Origin: Doris montereyensis
Taxonomy: Eukaryota; Mollusca; Gastropoda; Nudibranchia; Dorididae
DNA: 64,000 nucleotides
Reading direction: 5' to 3'
NCBI GenBank assembly: GCA_037039925.1
Contig: JAXRKP010000115.1
Location: 384,501 to 448,500 of the forward strand
Each line of letters begins with the position of its first letter. Within the stretch, counting starts at the first letter, position 1. Positions 31,985-44,599 of the stretch are shown here, one piece after another. The position numbers and the translations under genes were made by a program. The notes beneath the pieces are model-generated. The model searched no databases. It saw nothing but the letters and a program-made list of their open reading frames with translations, and was not told the origin of the DNA.

Positions 31985-34500
31985 CTTTATTAGCTCCCAT
32001 TCTACCATCCGGTGTATGGGTTTAGATACCCGAAATGATTTTTCTGCCCTGTCCTGACATTTTCTATTTCCTTCCGTGCAAGTTAAATTTCTTCACGTTA
32101 ATTTTAATGCCTCTTTTATATCTTCTTCCCACTTTCTCCGAGGTTTACCTTTTGGTCTTTTACCTTGAGTTTTAGCACTGTTTACCGATTTAGCTATTCT
32201 ATTGTCATTCATTCTGTTAACATGCCCAAACCATCTCTGTTGATTTGTTTCTATCTTAGTTTTTATTATCTGCTTTTTTATCTTCTATTGTTGTGTTTCT
32301 GATTTTGTCTTTTTTAGTTTTCCCTACTACTCATTTCATTTTGGCTGCCTGTATTCTACTGTATTCCCTACTGTCTAAGGTTCAGGTTTCACTGCCATAG
32401 AGGAGAGTAGGACAATAAACTGTTGTATACTGCCATTTGGTTTTTGTTGACAATTCTTGTTTACCTACAAATACCTTTCCTAGATGTTGTGACTGAATCC
32501 ATAAATGTGATAAACAAAAGAGGACTTATGATACAACCCTGTCTTACTCCTATATCTACATCAAATTCTTCAGATACATTTCCAGCAACTCTCACTGCAT
32601 ATGTTAATTTCTTGTAAAAACTTTTAATGGCTTCTATTAAATTTTGCTCTACATTGTGTTCTTTTAAGGAATGCCATAGTTCGTCCCTCTTCACAGTGTC
32701 AAATGCCTTTTCTAAGTCAATAACACACAGGTGCAAGTCAATGTTTCTCTCAACGAAATTTTCTATTACTTGTCTAATTCAGAATCCTGGCATACACTTT
32801 TCCTGGTACGATAAGTAGTGATGTCCCTCTATAGTTTGAGCATTCCATAGTTGATCCTTTCTTATGTATTGGTACTACCGTTCCCTTATTCCAGTCATCT
32901 GGCACCTGCTTTGACTTCCATGGTTGTTGACATATTGCATGTAATGATGTAGTAGTTTGTCTGCCTCTCTCCCTTGGTTTTTAATCATTTCTGGATAAAC
33001 TTGATCTGCTCCTGGGGCCTTTCCTAATTTCACTTTTCTTATTTATAGCTGTTTGAAGTTCTTCCATTGAGATGTATACATCTTCAACTGTCTCATCTGG
33101 ATTACTTGTTACTCTTCCTAATTGATCTGTACTCCTTGTTTTATATGTTCTGAAGGAATTATGTAATTGTTGAAAATATTTTCTCCACGTTTCCATGATT
33201 TCACTGTCTCCTTTCATTATTTCTCCTTTGGCATTCTTAATTTGTCGTATTGGGCATGCTTTGGTCTTTCTCATGCTCTTCATTACTCTCCAGAACAGCT
33301 TTTGAGTTCCTATTGGTTTATTTAGTTCTTCTATTTTGAGTTGAGTAGCTTTCTTCTCTTTCCTTTTCTGTTTGTTTTCTTCAGTTAATAATCTCATTTT
33401 GGCTATCACTAGGTGATGATCACTAAATATTTCTGCTCCTCTGTTTACTCTTGCATCCATTGTACTGTAAAAAGGAGCTGCTAACTATTAATATTATGTA
33501 GTCTATGATTGGCTTTTCACATCTGTCTTCATTTACTCTTGTATATTTGTGGATATCTTTATGAGGAAAAAATGTGTTGGCTATTTTCAAGTTATTCTTT
33601 AGACAAAAATCTCTAAGTCTCTCTCCATTTGGAGAAGTTGTCTTTTCTTCTTTACCTATTACTCCTTCTGATGTTTCTACATTGTTGCCTACTCTAGCGT
33701 TTAAATCTCCTAAAACCATTAGTTCCTGTTTGTGTTTAAGATTCTCTGCAGCTATTTGTAAATCGTTTTCGAAAATATTTTTTCTTCTTTAGTGGCATCT
33801 TCGTTTGGTCCATAAGCTATTAATCATTTAATTTCTCGTCCTTTTGGTTTAATATTTACCTCTAATAGCCGTGGGCTTATAAATTTCCAACTTTCTAGTA
33901 GCTTTTCTTGCCTTTTATGCATTAGGAGGCCTACTCCTGCTCTAGCTCGATCTTTAACATCTACTCCTGAGAAGATTAAAGTATGATTTGGTTTTATATT
34001 TTATATTCCTTGTCCTTTTTTCTTTGTTTCTGTAATAGTAATAGCCAAAATGTCTACTTTGAAAATTTCTATTTCTTCAGCTAATTCTAACTCTTTTCCA
34101 TTTATTGCCCCAACATTCCATGTTCCAAAAACCACAATCCGTTTTCTTTTCCAGAGTCGTCTTCGAAAATTCAAGCCGGGTATATCATCATATATATTCC
34201 TTTGAATCAGTTTGGTTTTTGGATAAGCAGGGGATTGGCCCACTGTACCCTAGGTATATGGTGGGGCTGCCACATTGAAGCCCCCTACCAGGCCTTGTTA
34301 TTTTCTGTCAGGGTTAACTCCCTTAGCCTTTGGTTTCTCAAAACCAGCCCGCAAGGCAGCAGATTGTTATTTCTGTGATTAACTCCCTTAACCTTCGGTC
34401 AACCAAGACCCGCCTGCAAGGCAGCAGGAGACTCGGAGAGGGCGGGACCACCTTATCCCTGTACAGGTGCTTACCTGTCTACTGCCCGGAATGTGGACAT
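31985..34500 (-). mobile_element. non-LTR retrotransposon (endonuclease + RT), defective
   Basis: On the minus strand, in LINE order: 5' monomers (about 34500-34255; separate entry); an apurinic endonuclease start (34243-34001, VVFGTWNVGAINGKELELAE, DILAITITETKKKGQG); the later endonuclease core (33719-33490, MVLGDLNARVGNNVETSEGV); a linker (33460-32981); an RT segment (32736-32490, DLEKAFDTVKRDELWHSLKE, FDVDIGVRQGCIISPLLFIT). Then the frame jumps from FMDSV to the late segment AFVGKQELSTKTK, so about 370 bases that in the copy at 55872-57290 encode SFADDLVLF are absent. The 3' part runs to about 31985 (KRPKGRPRRKWEEDIK-like). Several frameshifts are present. The architecture is like RTE/craniofacial-development-protein-2-type LINEs; the clade is not certain. 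Confidence 0.88.
34255..34500 (-). repeat. LINE 5' monomers (tandem, about 65 bp)
   Basis: Two to three imperfect units containing TTAACTCCCTTAGCCTTTGG and CCGCCTGCAAGGCAGCAGG precede the endonuclease ORF. The same units precede or adjoin the family copies at 45740-46010 and 55872-56160. Confidence 0.8.
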
Positions 34501-34708
34501 AATGCATAGAAAGTACATCAGGAACAGTATCAGCGTCCACTGGTCTGAAACAAAAATCAGCAACCAAGATCTGATATGAGTCATGAGTAATGACAACAGT
34601 TGCAGAATCAAACCAGTGAGTTTGAATCAAGAATAGAGGACGTGATTCTGGCCCAAACAGCATTGCATGGGTATTTTGAAAAAAAGCACAAAATACAGAG
34701 GAAGACAA

Positions 34709-34813
34709 TCCCCCCCCCCCCCCCTAATATCACTACCAATGATACCAAGACCTAAAACTAAAACATGGCAAGAAATGCGTCAAAACAATGCCCCCCCCCC
34801 CCCCCCCCCCCCT
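34709..34813. repeat. two poly(C) tracts
   Basis: C-runs of about 15 (near 34711) and over 20 (34791-34812), 65 bases apart. They give a meaningless Pro-rich ORF. Confidence 0.95.
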
Positions 34814-34844
34814 CCCCAGCAGTCCTTTCCGAAGACGAAACCCA

Positions 34845-35190
34845 GAAACACAACATATAAGAGTAAGAAATCAAAATCAAACCAAAACGGATGGCATGAA
34901 AAAAAGATTGAAATAAATCAACTGAGATGGTTAGGGCATGTAAACAGAATTAATGCTTAGAGAATAGCTTAATTAATAAATAATGCTAAAACCCAGGGTA
35001 AAAAGTAAAAGTCAGACCTCGGAGAAAGTGGGAAGAAGATACATTTTTTTTAAATATTTAAAAGCACTACTAAAGCAAAGAAATGTAATCGTCAATAGTA
35101 CAGGGTAGCCTAGAGAGAGATTACATTGGGCATCTTACAAGAAGGTAGAATGGAAACTGATCAAGAAAGAAAGTAATAATTATATACACA
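34845..35190 (+). mobile_element. LINE 3' end fragment of the same family
   Basis: Plus-strand frames give INQLRWLGHVNRINA and, further on, an equivalent of KRPKGRPQRKWEED, corresponding to the 3' end of the copy at 55872-57290. It is opposite in orientation to the adjacent 31985-34500 copy. Confidence 0.8.
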
Positions 35191-35224
35191 GAAGTCGACA
35201 ATGTCGAGAAAAAAATGGTGTGTT

Positions 35225-35825
35225 GTTACACTTACACAGTAGTAGTTACACTTACACAGTAGTAGTTACACTTACACAGTAGTAGTTACACTTACACAGT
35301 AGTAGTTACACTTACACAGTAGTAGTTACACTTACACAGTAGTAGTTACACTTACACAGTAGTTACACTTACACAGTAGTAGTTACACTTACACAGTAGT
35401 AGTTACATTTACACAGTAGTTGTTACACTTACACAGTAGTAGTTACACTTACACAGTAGTAGTTACAGTAGTTGTTAATTACACAGTAGTAGTTACACTT
35501 ACACAGTAGTAGTTACAATTACACAGTAGTAGTTACAATTACACAGTAGTAGTTACACTTACACAGTAGTAGTTACAATTACACAGTAGTAGTTACACTT
35601 ACACAGTAGTAGTTACAAGTTAGTTACACTTACACAGTAGTTACACTTACACAGTAGTAGTTACACACTTACACAGTAGTTGTTACACTTACACAGTAGT
35701 AGTTACAATTACACAGTAGTAGTTACACTTACACAGTAGTAGTTACACTTACACAGTAGTTGTTACACTTACACAGTAGTAGTTACACTTACACAGTAGT
35801 AGTTACACTTACACAGTAGTAGTTA
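35225..35825. repeat. 20-bp minisatellite, about 30 units
   Basis: The unit is GTTACACTTACACAGTAGTA. Deletions of 3-10 bases and variants (ACAATTACACAG, AGTAGTTGTTAC) are scattered in the middle; the first seven units are perfect. Confidence 0.98.
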
Positions 35826-36217
35826 AAGAAAGAAAAAGTAAATACTATAGAGAGGTAAGATTTAGACAATGAGAAGAAAAAAAGACAAGAAAAGAATGGA
35901 AGTACACATCTGTACATATATACAATTCAATACATGTACGTATATATAACATTAAAATGGGAATTATATCCCTAGTATAACTGAAGACACGGGCACAGAA
36001 GAATGTCTTAATTATTTTAAATATTTCTCTTTTCTCCGTCTTATTCTAAACAGCCATTATACCTCAGTTCTATTTTTTTTACAACTAAAACTATTTAGCA
36101 TAATCTCGCTGCATTGTATTTTCCTCTCATTAAAATGAGTAAAGTAAATTACCTCACTTAATTATAAATGTTAAAACTAAAAGTAAGAGACCGTTTAATC
36201 TACTTTCATTCCCATGT

Positions 36218-36359
<142 letters not shown>

Positions 36360-36544
36360 ATCAATTGATTTGCATGATTGAAGACCAAACGAACTCAATT
36401 CCTCTACACATAAAGGAAAAGAAATTGCTTCTGATATCATATTCGTTGATTTTTTATTCTTTTTTATGTATAAGGTCTACCATTCATTAAAGTTTAAAGT
36501 GTCCCTCTAGTTGTTTAGGGTTAAATCCGCCCCTGTACCCTGGT

Positions 36545-37170
36545 ATGAAATTTAAAGAAAGTAAGCGTTATATAATGCCAATCCATCAAAAAAGAATCCC
36601 ATCACATAACATTTGTAACACTATTCTCTCAACAACTGCACGTAAGAAAAGTTGGAAATCTATACTTAGGAATTCAGATTTCCGACGATCTCAAGTGGTT
36701 AAAACCTATCACGGTATTAACAGAGCAAACTTCATCCTTGGCGTCATAAGTAGAAACCTTAGATACTGCCCAACAAATTTCAAACAACAGGCTTATGTTT
36801 CTCTTGTCCGTCCCATCCAGGAATGCGGACACGTCATATGGGCCCCTCACCTCCAAAGTGACATCAACAAACTGCAGAAAATTCAAAGGTGGGCAGCAAG
36901 ATTAGCCTGCAACTGCAACGGTTATGAGCAAAAGAGCAGTGTCAGCAACATGTTTCAACACCTAAAATTGAGAACCCCTAGATGAACGAAGAAAAGACAA
37001 TCGACTAATATTCCTCCACAAAATAGTTCATAAGAAAGTCCAATCGATATGCAACGTTAACTTTTATAAGAACTCATTCATACCACGAATTATCACCGAC
37101 TGGAATCCTTTGCAAAACTATGTTGTTATGTCTCTGACAAACGATCAGTTCAAGACTGCTTTGCCAAAAT
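36545..37170 (+). mobile_element. CR1/Jockey-like LINE fragment (RT C-terminal part)
   Basis: Plus-strand frame: GINRANFILGVISRNLRYCP, ... QQAYVSLVRPIQECGHVIWA, PHLQSDINKLQKIQRWAARL. After a frameshift at about 36982 it continues DERRKDNRLIFLHKIVHKK. This matches the conserved region after RT in Jockey/CR1-type retrotransposons (LGFIRRNL..CP...AY.SLVRP..EY...VW.P). It is a different LINE type from the 31985-34500 family. No RT catalytic motif is present. Confidence 0.85.
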
Positions 37171-38080
37171 AAAGACATGAAAAAGCAACGAATTAAGAAA
37201 TAAGAGCCTCAACTCCTCCTTAATTTGCTCAAGTTTGAGACACTTGAAAGAACCCAATACACAGATACAGATACACACAGTGTGATGTTAGAAGAAAGAA
37301 CAGAAAACGAAGGGGAATGAGAGCAAAGAAGAGGGGATCAAGAAAACAGGAGAGTATTACAAGTTTTATAGAAAGGGAAGTGATCAGGACAGAAAAGGGA
37401 GCCAACACTGTGTAACATGTAAACAGAAAAAGAAGAACGTATATTGGTAGTACATGTACATTATAATACGCTCGTAAAGAAGAATTGATGTGAGTTAAAC
37501 TAGTTACAGAAAGAAGAAATGAGGAGAAGGCTAGACAAGGAAAAAAGAGAGAAAAAAAAAGAAAGAAATGTAAAAGTGTACACCGAGACGTGGAAAGTAT
37601 GCAAACAATATATTATATAACAATGAGAAAGAAAGAAACTTGGAGAAAGTAGAAAGAACTATTGTACTAATTCTTTCTGTGTAAACCATGCTTGTAGGTT
37701 ATCTGATGATGAAGAGTTCTACCAAAATCTCATAATTTTCCTCTATCAGACAAGGAAATTGCAATACGAATCGGAGCACAAAGACTCTTGTCCACATAGA
37801 AATATGTTTTGCTATCAAATAGAATACTCTTTATTTATTTTGTGATGTAAAGAAAAGTTGACAATGTAACAAAAAATCGAGTCCATACATTTTCACATTT
37901 GACAAAAGGCATATAATATTTCTCGTATCTTATCTTATACTACGAATAGACTCAGTTGGGATTAATTTAACTTTTTCAGTTTATAAGTCGATTTAGTATT
38001 TTTGATCTTTGCGTACGCTTCTGATCCACTGCGACACTTTAACCTCTCCTTACGTGAAGGGAAATTGCTCCCTCAATATT
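37171..38080. other. upstream flank of RPL27A
   Basis: No gene recognised. It contains AG-rich sequence (37290-37660) and a 58-base dispersed repeat C copy at 37677-37736 (GTGTAAACCATGCTTGTAGG, TTATCTGATGATGAAGA) that recurs at 43443-43500 inside RPL27A intron 3. Confidence 0.5.
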
Positions 38081-38088
38081 CCTTTTCC
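38081..38088 (+). promoter_or_regulatory. RPL27A: 5' TOP motif / likely transcription start of RPL27A
   Basis: CCTTTTCC is an uninterrupted pyrimidine stretch 19 bases upstream of the RPL27A ATG. Ribosomal protein mRNAs in animals start with a C in such a tract (TOP motif), which places them under growth-dependent translational control. There is no TATA box just upstream. The start site is inferred. Confidence 0.65.
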
Positions 38089-38106
38089 GGTTTATCATTG
38101 AAGAAG

Positions 38107-41100
38107 ATGGTTAGTACAATCTGTAATTCAGTTTTCAATCCTATGAAATCACGTCTTTTATGTATTTTTTAAAAACATCTTAATTGATCTTACAGAACAA
38201 AACTTCAACGAAGGTGTTAAAATGCTTGGGATTTGTCCCTTACGCAGGGATGATCAAATGGATGAAATAAAGTTTTGCCGACTACTTTCATATTAGAACA
38301 GGCTTGACTGTCGTGTGTTTTGGTAACTTGTAGTTTGTAGTCACTGTTATTGGCTGGTTGTATTTAGATCTAGATCTAGATCTATAAATGTTTAACGGGC
38401 TGTAAAATTAAAACAGATTTCACAGCAATGTGTAGGCACAACAGCTAGATCTAGTTTAAATCCTCAAAATAGAAAACAATAACTGGTCACGATCATTGGA
38501 TCAAAATTAGTAGATCTAGATCTAGAATCTAGATCTAGATCTACACCTACACAGTAGAAACTAGACTTGAGTAGAGAGTAATGTGATCAATATGATCCAT
38601 CACCTTTATTCTTTGGTTTGAGTTCAGCACGTCAATTCCTAATTCTCTAGCTCTGAATTCGAAGATAATGACAAGCACACATCATCTCATGGCTTGTGGA
38701 TTCGGTATGACTTTCATGACTGGGCTCCTTTTTTTTTTCGCTGGCGACTAATTCAATATAAAGTAAAGACTATCATAATAGGCCTACTTATCAAACCACC
38801 TTCACATTAATCTATTATTCTAACACATTTCAATGGGAATTAAATTTTTTTTAGACAATCATCCATAGAGAAATACCGAGTCGAGCCTAGAGCCTCCACA
38901 CAGTGGCCATCTTCATTCTTTGTCACTGGTTTCACTGTCGGCAACATAAAATTTAGGATTTTCCCCCTGCTTAACCCAAGTAGAGCTCGCTGTGTTACCG
39001 GAAGTGACCTTACAGTGAGGTCGTTGCCCCAGCCATTTGTATGAAAAAACGAGTGCAACGGGTGAAGCTGGGATTGAGGCTTAGTTTGAACAATGAGTTA
39101 ACGTTTACAGATGATAAAAGACCCGCAAAACATGCATTTCCAGCATAATCGCACTATAGCACCGCCAGGCAGTATGGAACTTGGTCAGCGGTGCTAAAGT
39201 GGGAGTAATAATATGGCAACGGCTGGAGAACAACACATAAGTGAGAGGCCCTTCATAGTACGTCGTGCAACACTCTATCGATCGAGGAACATGAGAGGGA
39301 TATCAGGATCAAGCCCAGTATTGAGCATAAACTGGAATTGTAATCGTATTCGAGGTGAAATATTGCGGTGCTAAAGTGCGATTAACCCGCATTTTCTATA
39401 AGTTAAAAGAATAAGGAATTAATATTGAGATGTTGTTGCAACAAGAGAAACTTAAACTAAAGACTAAACAATCGCAACGATAACCGTGTGATCAACTTTT
39501 AGGCTTGCACAGTGTGTTGAGTGGGACAGCGTCACTTTGACGAATGATAACGAGGCTACCGGGAAAGCCACGAACTTAAAATAAATTGTAATCTCATTGG
39601 CCGTTGTTTAAACCACATAAGGAAAGTAGAAATTATTTTAACTAATATAACTACTTCCATCCTTCTTGTTTTTTTACTGTAAAACCATAACATTTGGATA
39701 AATGCACTGTGTTTTAGTATTGTATCCTTTATAGTGCAATGTTTTGGAAGTAAAATAAAGAGTTGGAGCAGCTGTTTTGAATGTGAGGTGAACATATTTT
39801 TTATTGTTAACCATCTATCAACCATCCCTTCTGACACATAAGCTCCCCTGAAACCCCCTCATTCAACCAACCAAGGCAAGCGTAGGTCGTTATGAAACGC
39901 ATAGCCAAAGTTTTGTTGCTAGGCATTTCCGTAGAAGAATCCTAAATTTTATGTTGCAGGCAGTGAAACCAGTTAGAAAGAAAGAAGATGGCCGATGTGT
40001 GCAGGCTGTAGGCTCGACTCAGTATTTCTCTATGGATGGTCTAACAACATAATGTACAACTCTGGGTTTTTTTGTCTTAAAACCACTGAGAAATGCTCTA
40101 TTGTATCTAACACTATCCACTCGGAGCAGGTACATTTCCTCACAAAATGGTTAATCTCAGAATGACACACGTTTCATTGTCATGTGAGTTGATAGTGTTC
40201 AAATAAACTGTACTAGATTGGTTATGTTGAATTTCACCAGAATTTTAAGTAGGAAATCAAAACTGCTTCATCACATATTTCTTTCTTTCACAGACCACCA
40301 AAAATAAGAAGACCAGGAAGCTTCGTGGCCATGTCAGCCATGGTCATGGCCGCATTGGTGAGTTGAATGTCAGTTTGGGGCATTTTTTACAATCATACCA
40401 ATACCAAATAGATTTTATACTTAGGAACCAAGGACTTGGGAGGGGGGCACCTGGACTGACGGGTTTTGGACCAAAAGGTTGATTTTCTGTTTTTTTGCAT
40501 ATTCAGGTAGAATGTTCATTTATCTTCAAGTTATGGCAGGAAAATATCCATATGACGTATACTTTTTTTTTTTTTACAAAATATTTTGCAGACAAGGGTA
40601 GGTAAAAACAATTAAAATTGATGTAAATTATCCTATCACTGACTGAGAAAATGGCAGTAAAAACTCATATATTGACGATTATACGGCAAATGTGGCAACA
40701 CACGACATTTGACCTCGTTTTGCTGACACTGATATATGCATCTCCGTCGCTGTGTGATATAAGAGGCGTTGCGCGTCAGTATGCATCTAAATCTAGATTT
40801 ATAATCCTGTTTACTTAAGTAAAAATGCCAGAGACTATAGAAAGAGTAAGGGGGCTGCTACAACAAGGTAAAGCGTTTGTTTTGTGTTATTTTCTGTTGA
40901 TTTTTTTACTTGCGTTTTTCTCGAAATGTAGTTTTTCCACACTAAAATTCTATCTTTTTCCACACTAAAATTCTATCTCCTCCGTCATTTACTGAACGAT
41001 TTGTATTATACTTGGCACAGAGGTTCCTCTTGTCAATGTTAATAGATTGACGTTGTTTTTTAAAATATAAATTGTAAACTTTTTATATAGAAAAAAATTG

Positions 41101-44100
41101 TAATAAAAACAGTTTTGTACATTCACGCTAGTATTTTCAAAATTTCATAATTAAAAAACTATCCAAAATATTGATAGAAAAAAACCGAAATCACTCTTTA
41201 GATATTGAATGGAAAAGACGATCGGCACAGATTCATAACTAAGGGAGGAGATAGATTTTGAAAATTGAGTCAAAATCGAAGATGGCGGCCGTTTCTATGG
41301 CAACCAAGGACGCTACAAACTTTTCAATGATAAAGGATGACTGTGTTTTTACAGTTACTCAGGTACATACTAAAAGCAAAAACCTAAACTCAAACGCAAA
41401 AAAAATTACGAGGAGGTAATCTCGCTAAATCTGAGTTGGCTATCATTTTTATCTCACTTTCGATGAGATATTTTTATTGACTGAAAGAAACGGGGTAAAG
41501 GGATTTGGATTGATCATGCTAGTCCCGTTCTTGTTTCTTTTAAATTACAATGTGTACTGCTGCATTACCAGTAAATTATAAACAATTAATTTATAGCACT
41601 CTTCCTGCACTCTGTCGTGGCTCAAAATATATTATAATCCTCTTTAATTTTAAAGATCAATTACATTCATATGAAAAATTTGTTTGATCTGACCAGGTAA
41701 ACATAGAAAGCATCCTGGTGGTCGTGGAAACGCTGGTGGCGGCCATCATCACAGAATCAACTTTGACAAATAGTAAGTTTGAACTACTTTTTTTCTCTGA
41801 GACATTGTCTGTAAAATGCTAATATAGCAGTAGCTTAAACTGGCTATTCTACTACATCCATATGTTTAAAGACATAAATTGGGCTGCAATGAAGTGGTAA
41901 AAGGATTTTCTTGAACTAGAATAAGTGATTGGCAAATTAGAATGTTATAAATTATTCACTATCTTTTTACAGTTTAACATAACTGTTCTGTAACCCTTTC
42001 CCTGAATACCAGGCCAGTCTCTGTCGACATGTATTTAAGTAACACTGAGAGTCAATAATATCATTATCAGTAAGTATTTTTTTCCAAACCAACAGAAAAA
42101 CAAGTTTTATGATGCAGAAGTCGCTTGTTTACATGATTGGGTCTATAGTTATGTCCTTTATGGCAAGTTTATAACAATGGCATCATAGGAGAAAGGTTTA
42201 TTAAAACAAACCAGTGAATTGATCCTGTACACCTGCTCTCTTTTATCTTGCTATTTCCTCTCTCTCGTCTCAAATCTTTTGGAGATCATTACATAGTGAA
42301 TGGAGTAAATTACATTTGATAGAACACACGTTAATGCTTTATTGGATACTATAAGGTGCAGTGTCTTTATGTGCGGTTGGCAGTCACTGCTGGTAGGTAC
42401 TACTTTTTTTCTTCCGTTCTTTCATCTTACCCTGAGATCACCGCATATTCAAGATTCAATTATCTTTGTTAATTCATTAAAAAAAAGATTATAAGTATGT
42501 CATCATGGGGCCAAGGATCTTACTCTTACCCAATCATTGTGCACCGGCCATCAACATTAACTCTAGACTACCATTGTTGCACAGGTGCGATCATGCAACA
42601 CTTACGCCATAGTACAATTGTCTCACGGGTGTGACCATAACGTTGCCTGGCCATAACTAAAGAAAGATGGCAAATACATGTTTGCAGTATCTTTAGGCCC
42701 TTGTAGAAACTTTGTTTTCTTTTTATCATATTCTGCAGGCAATAAAGGGGTTTATGGCATCAATTGACATTTTTATAACTATTTATAATGCATGCAAAGT
42801 GCGTCCAGAATCAAAAAGGTGTGATTTTTCACTGTTTCAAGAGGGGAAACATGCATGAATTTTGGTTTCTCGAACAGAAATAAAGAAAAAATGATGTATG
42901 AACTGGCTTTTTCAAGCTATTCTTGTTTTATGTCATTGGAAATTTTCTGGATCAGCAACATGTTATTGGAAAAATTGATGTGATATGAATGCTAGACCTA
43001 AAAATTGTCTACCAGGCTCCAGATCTACTAGGCTTTATGTAGTGTCGTCACCATTTCTAAATTTCACGTCATCTTCACTTGAGCTACTACTGTCATCCCT
43101 GACATGATAAACTCCATCAAAATCACTGTCATTGTCACTGTAAAGATATCAGTCCTAAATGGCCTAGAAATAGCACCGTAAAGGTGAAAATCTGAGCTGA
43201 GAAATCTGTCTTCAAATCAATTCGTCTGAATTTAGTGTATTAGCAGTTCAATCAGTAGCAATATGCATTATCAATTACATCTTCCGTTTTGGCTCAGTAT
43301 TTTTTGTATTAAAATTTTTAGTGGGCTTTAAATAGACACAGTCGATAACGGCTGATGATCGCCCATAAGGCCAGTTCTAGGGTTAATGGATCCCTTGAAC
43401 ATCGATTTATGTGGCATCCACTGTACATGTATGTGTATTAACTGTGTAAACCATGCTTGTAGGTTATCTGATGATGAAGAATTCTACCAAAATCTCATAT
43501 GTTTGTTTAGGTTTTTTTATAACGTCATCACTTCTTGTGTTACCTATCAAATATGAGCTTTCTCCAACCCTTGTGCATTCAAATTGGCTTTGTTCACATT
43601 TTTGTGCGACTGCAAAATTAGAAACGTATTGAGATATATATGGGAGGACTGCGTAGGAATTATCTCAATTATCAAAAAAAGCAATACGTATTTAGAATAG
43701 TCAACAAAGGTGAGTGGATGTCTCATCACACTAGAAATGTACAATGAAGGATTTACACTTCACACTTGATCACATAGTCATTGTGATGTGTTCTAGGTTT
43801 CCTACTAAATTATATTCATGTTTCAATCCAAATGGCGTCTGTTATTCTGTAGCAATTTTATTCCATATTGCTTGGTATCAATAGAACATGATCTGTCTTT
43901 TCGTGTGTTGTTTTTTATTTGGTGACACGAGAGTTAACTGGAAATTTTCTACCATTGTTAATTGTTATTCCATGGGATGAAAGTTTTGACCAAAGCAGGT
44001 TTATGAAAGTTCGTGTTTGCCAGTGATGGTGGTTGACGGGGAGCTAGTGGTAGGTCCTCTTTCTGTCCGTCATCTTGCTGTTTCCTCATAATTCACCCTG

Positions 44101-44543
44101 AGATCACTTTAATGATGAACATAGCATATTCCAATTGAACAAAATCGTTTATGTTTGTTCTTTTTCATAATGATTGAAATTTTTGCCTTTATCATGTGTG
44201 ATCAGTGATGAATCTCCTTTTCTATTCTTTTTTTCACAGCCATCCAGGTTACTTTGGTAAAGTGGGTATGAGATACTTTCACAAGACTCAAAACAAGTTT
44301 TTCTGCCCATCAATCAATGTGGATAAAGTTTGGTCTCTGCTCTCTGACCAGGCCAGGACAAAGTATCTGGACCAGGTCAATGAGAAAGCCCCAGTTATCG
44401 ACGTTGTACAAGCTGGCTACTACAAAGTTTTAGGTAAAGGTCATTTGCCAAAGAGGCCTGTCATCGTCAAAGCTAAGTTTTTCAGCAGAGTTGCTGAGAA
44501 AAGAATCAAGGAAGTTGGGGGTGCATGTGTCCTCGTGGCATAA
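38107..44543 (+). CDS. RPL27A: 60S ribosomal protein L27a (uL15), four exons, intact
   Basis: Exons: ATG alone at 38107-38109 (donor GTTAGT), 40294-40357, 41697-41772, 44240-44543 (stop TAA 44541-44543). The splice phases join perfectly. The 148-residue product equals the usual family length: [20 protein letters not shown], then [20 protein letters not shown], then [20 protein letters not shown], then [20 protein letters not shown], ending GGACVLVA. It is an integral large-subunit protein with a basic Gly/His/Arg-rich N-terminal extension that reaches into rRNA. A short TOP 5' UTR and an initiator codon that closes exon 1 are typical of animal ribosomal protein genes. AATAAA at 44553-44558 follows the stop by 9 bases. 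No frameshift. Introns hold a TIR element, repeat B and part of a PiggyBac-type element. Confidence 0.98.
38854..40041. mobile_element. 1.19-kb element with long terminal inverted repeats and TA target
   Basis: The arms 38854-38960 and 39938-40041 are inverted copies of about 105 bases with roughly 85-90% identity by eye (shared ATCCATAGAGAAATAC, CGAGTCGAGCC, ATAAAATTTAGGATT). Each outer end abuts TA (38852-38853, 40042-40043). The left arm has a 3-base insertion after GAC. The interior has no readable transposase. It lies in RPL27A intron 1. Non-autonomous DNA transposon; the superfamily is uncertain. Confidence 0.75.
40435..40730 (+). repeat. dispersed repeat B, copy 2
   Basis: Counterpart of 31316-31640, within RPL27A intron 1, same orientation; both copies begin after a G-rich stretch. 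Confidence 0.8.
42690..43386 (-). mobile_element. PiggyBac-derived element, partial copy
   Basis: The right end is GGCCAGTTCTAGGG-TTAA (TTAA at 43383-43386), whose reverse complement matches the left terminus of the element at 50663 (TTAACCCTCAAACTGGCC). Its body parallels 50938-51698 along its length (CTTTAGGCCC, TTTATGGCATCAATTGA, GGTGTGATTTTTCACTG, AAACATGCATGAATTTT). On the minus strand it encodes an acidic [20 protein letters not shown], like the N-terminus of PiggyBac transposases. The left terminus was not found. It lies in RPL27A intron 3. Confidence 0.75.
43443..43500 (+). repeat. dispersed repeat C, copy 2
   Basis: GTGTAAACCATGCTTGTAGG and the following 38 bases match 37677-37736 except at one position. 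No coding potential; it contains TGATGATGA, but no paired D-box arrangement was confirmed. Confidence 0.85.
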
Positions 44544-44552
44544 AAGCTATTA

Positions 44553-44558
44553 AATAAA
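44553..44558 (+). terminator. RPL27A: RPL27A poly(A) signal AATAAA
   Basis: Canonical AATAAA starting 9 bases after the TAA stop, which would give a very short 3' UTR as is usual for ribosomal protein mRNAs. Confidence 0.85.
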
Positions 44559-44599
44559 TTACATAAAAAATCTATATGACAGTTTTCACTTGATTTTTC

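Noticed and set aside
34667..34960. Pro-rich ORF of 97 codons
   Set aside because: It reads through poly(C) runs into a LINE 3' fragment.
35225..35825. CRISPR-like regularly spaced repeats
   Set aside because: Units are directly contiguous 20-mers without unique spacers, in a eukaryotic genome; it is a minisatellite.
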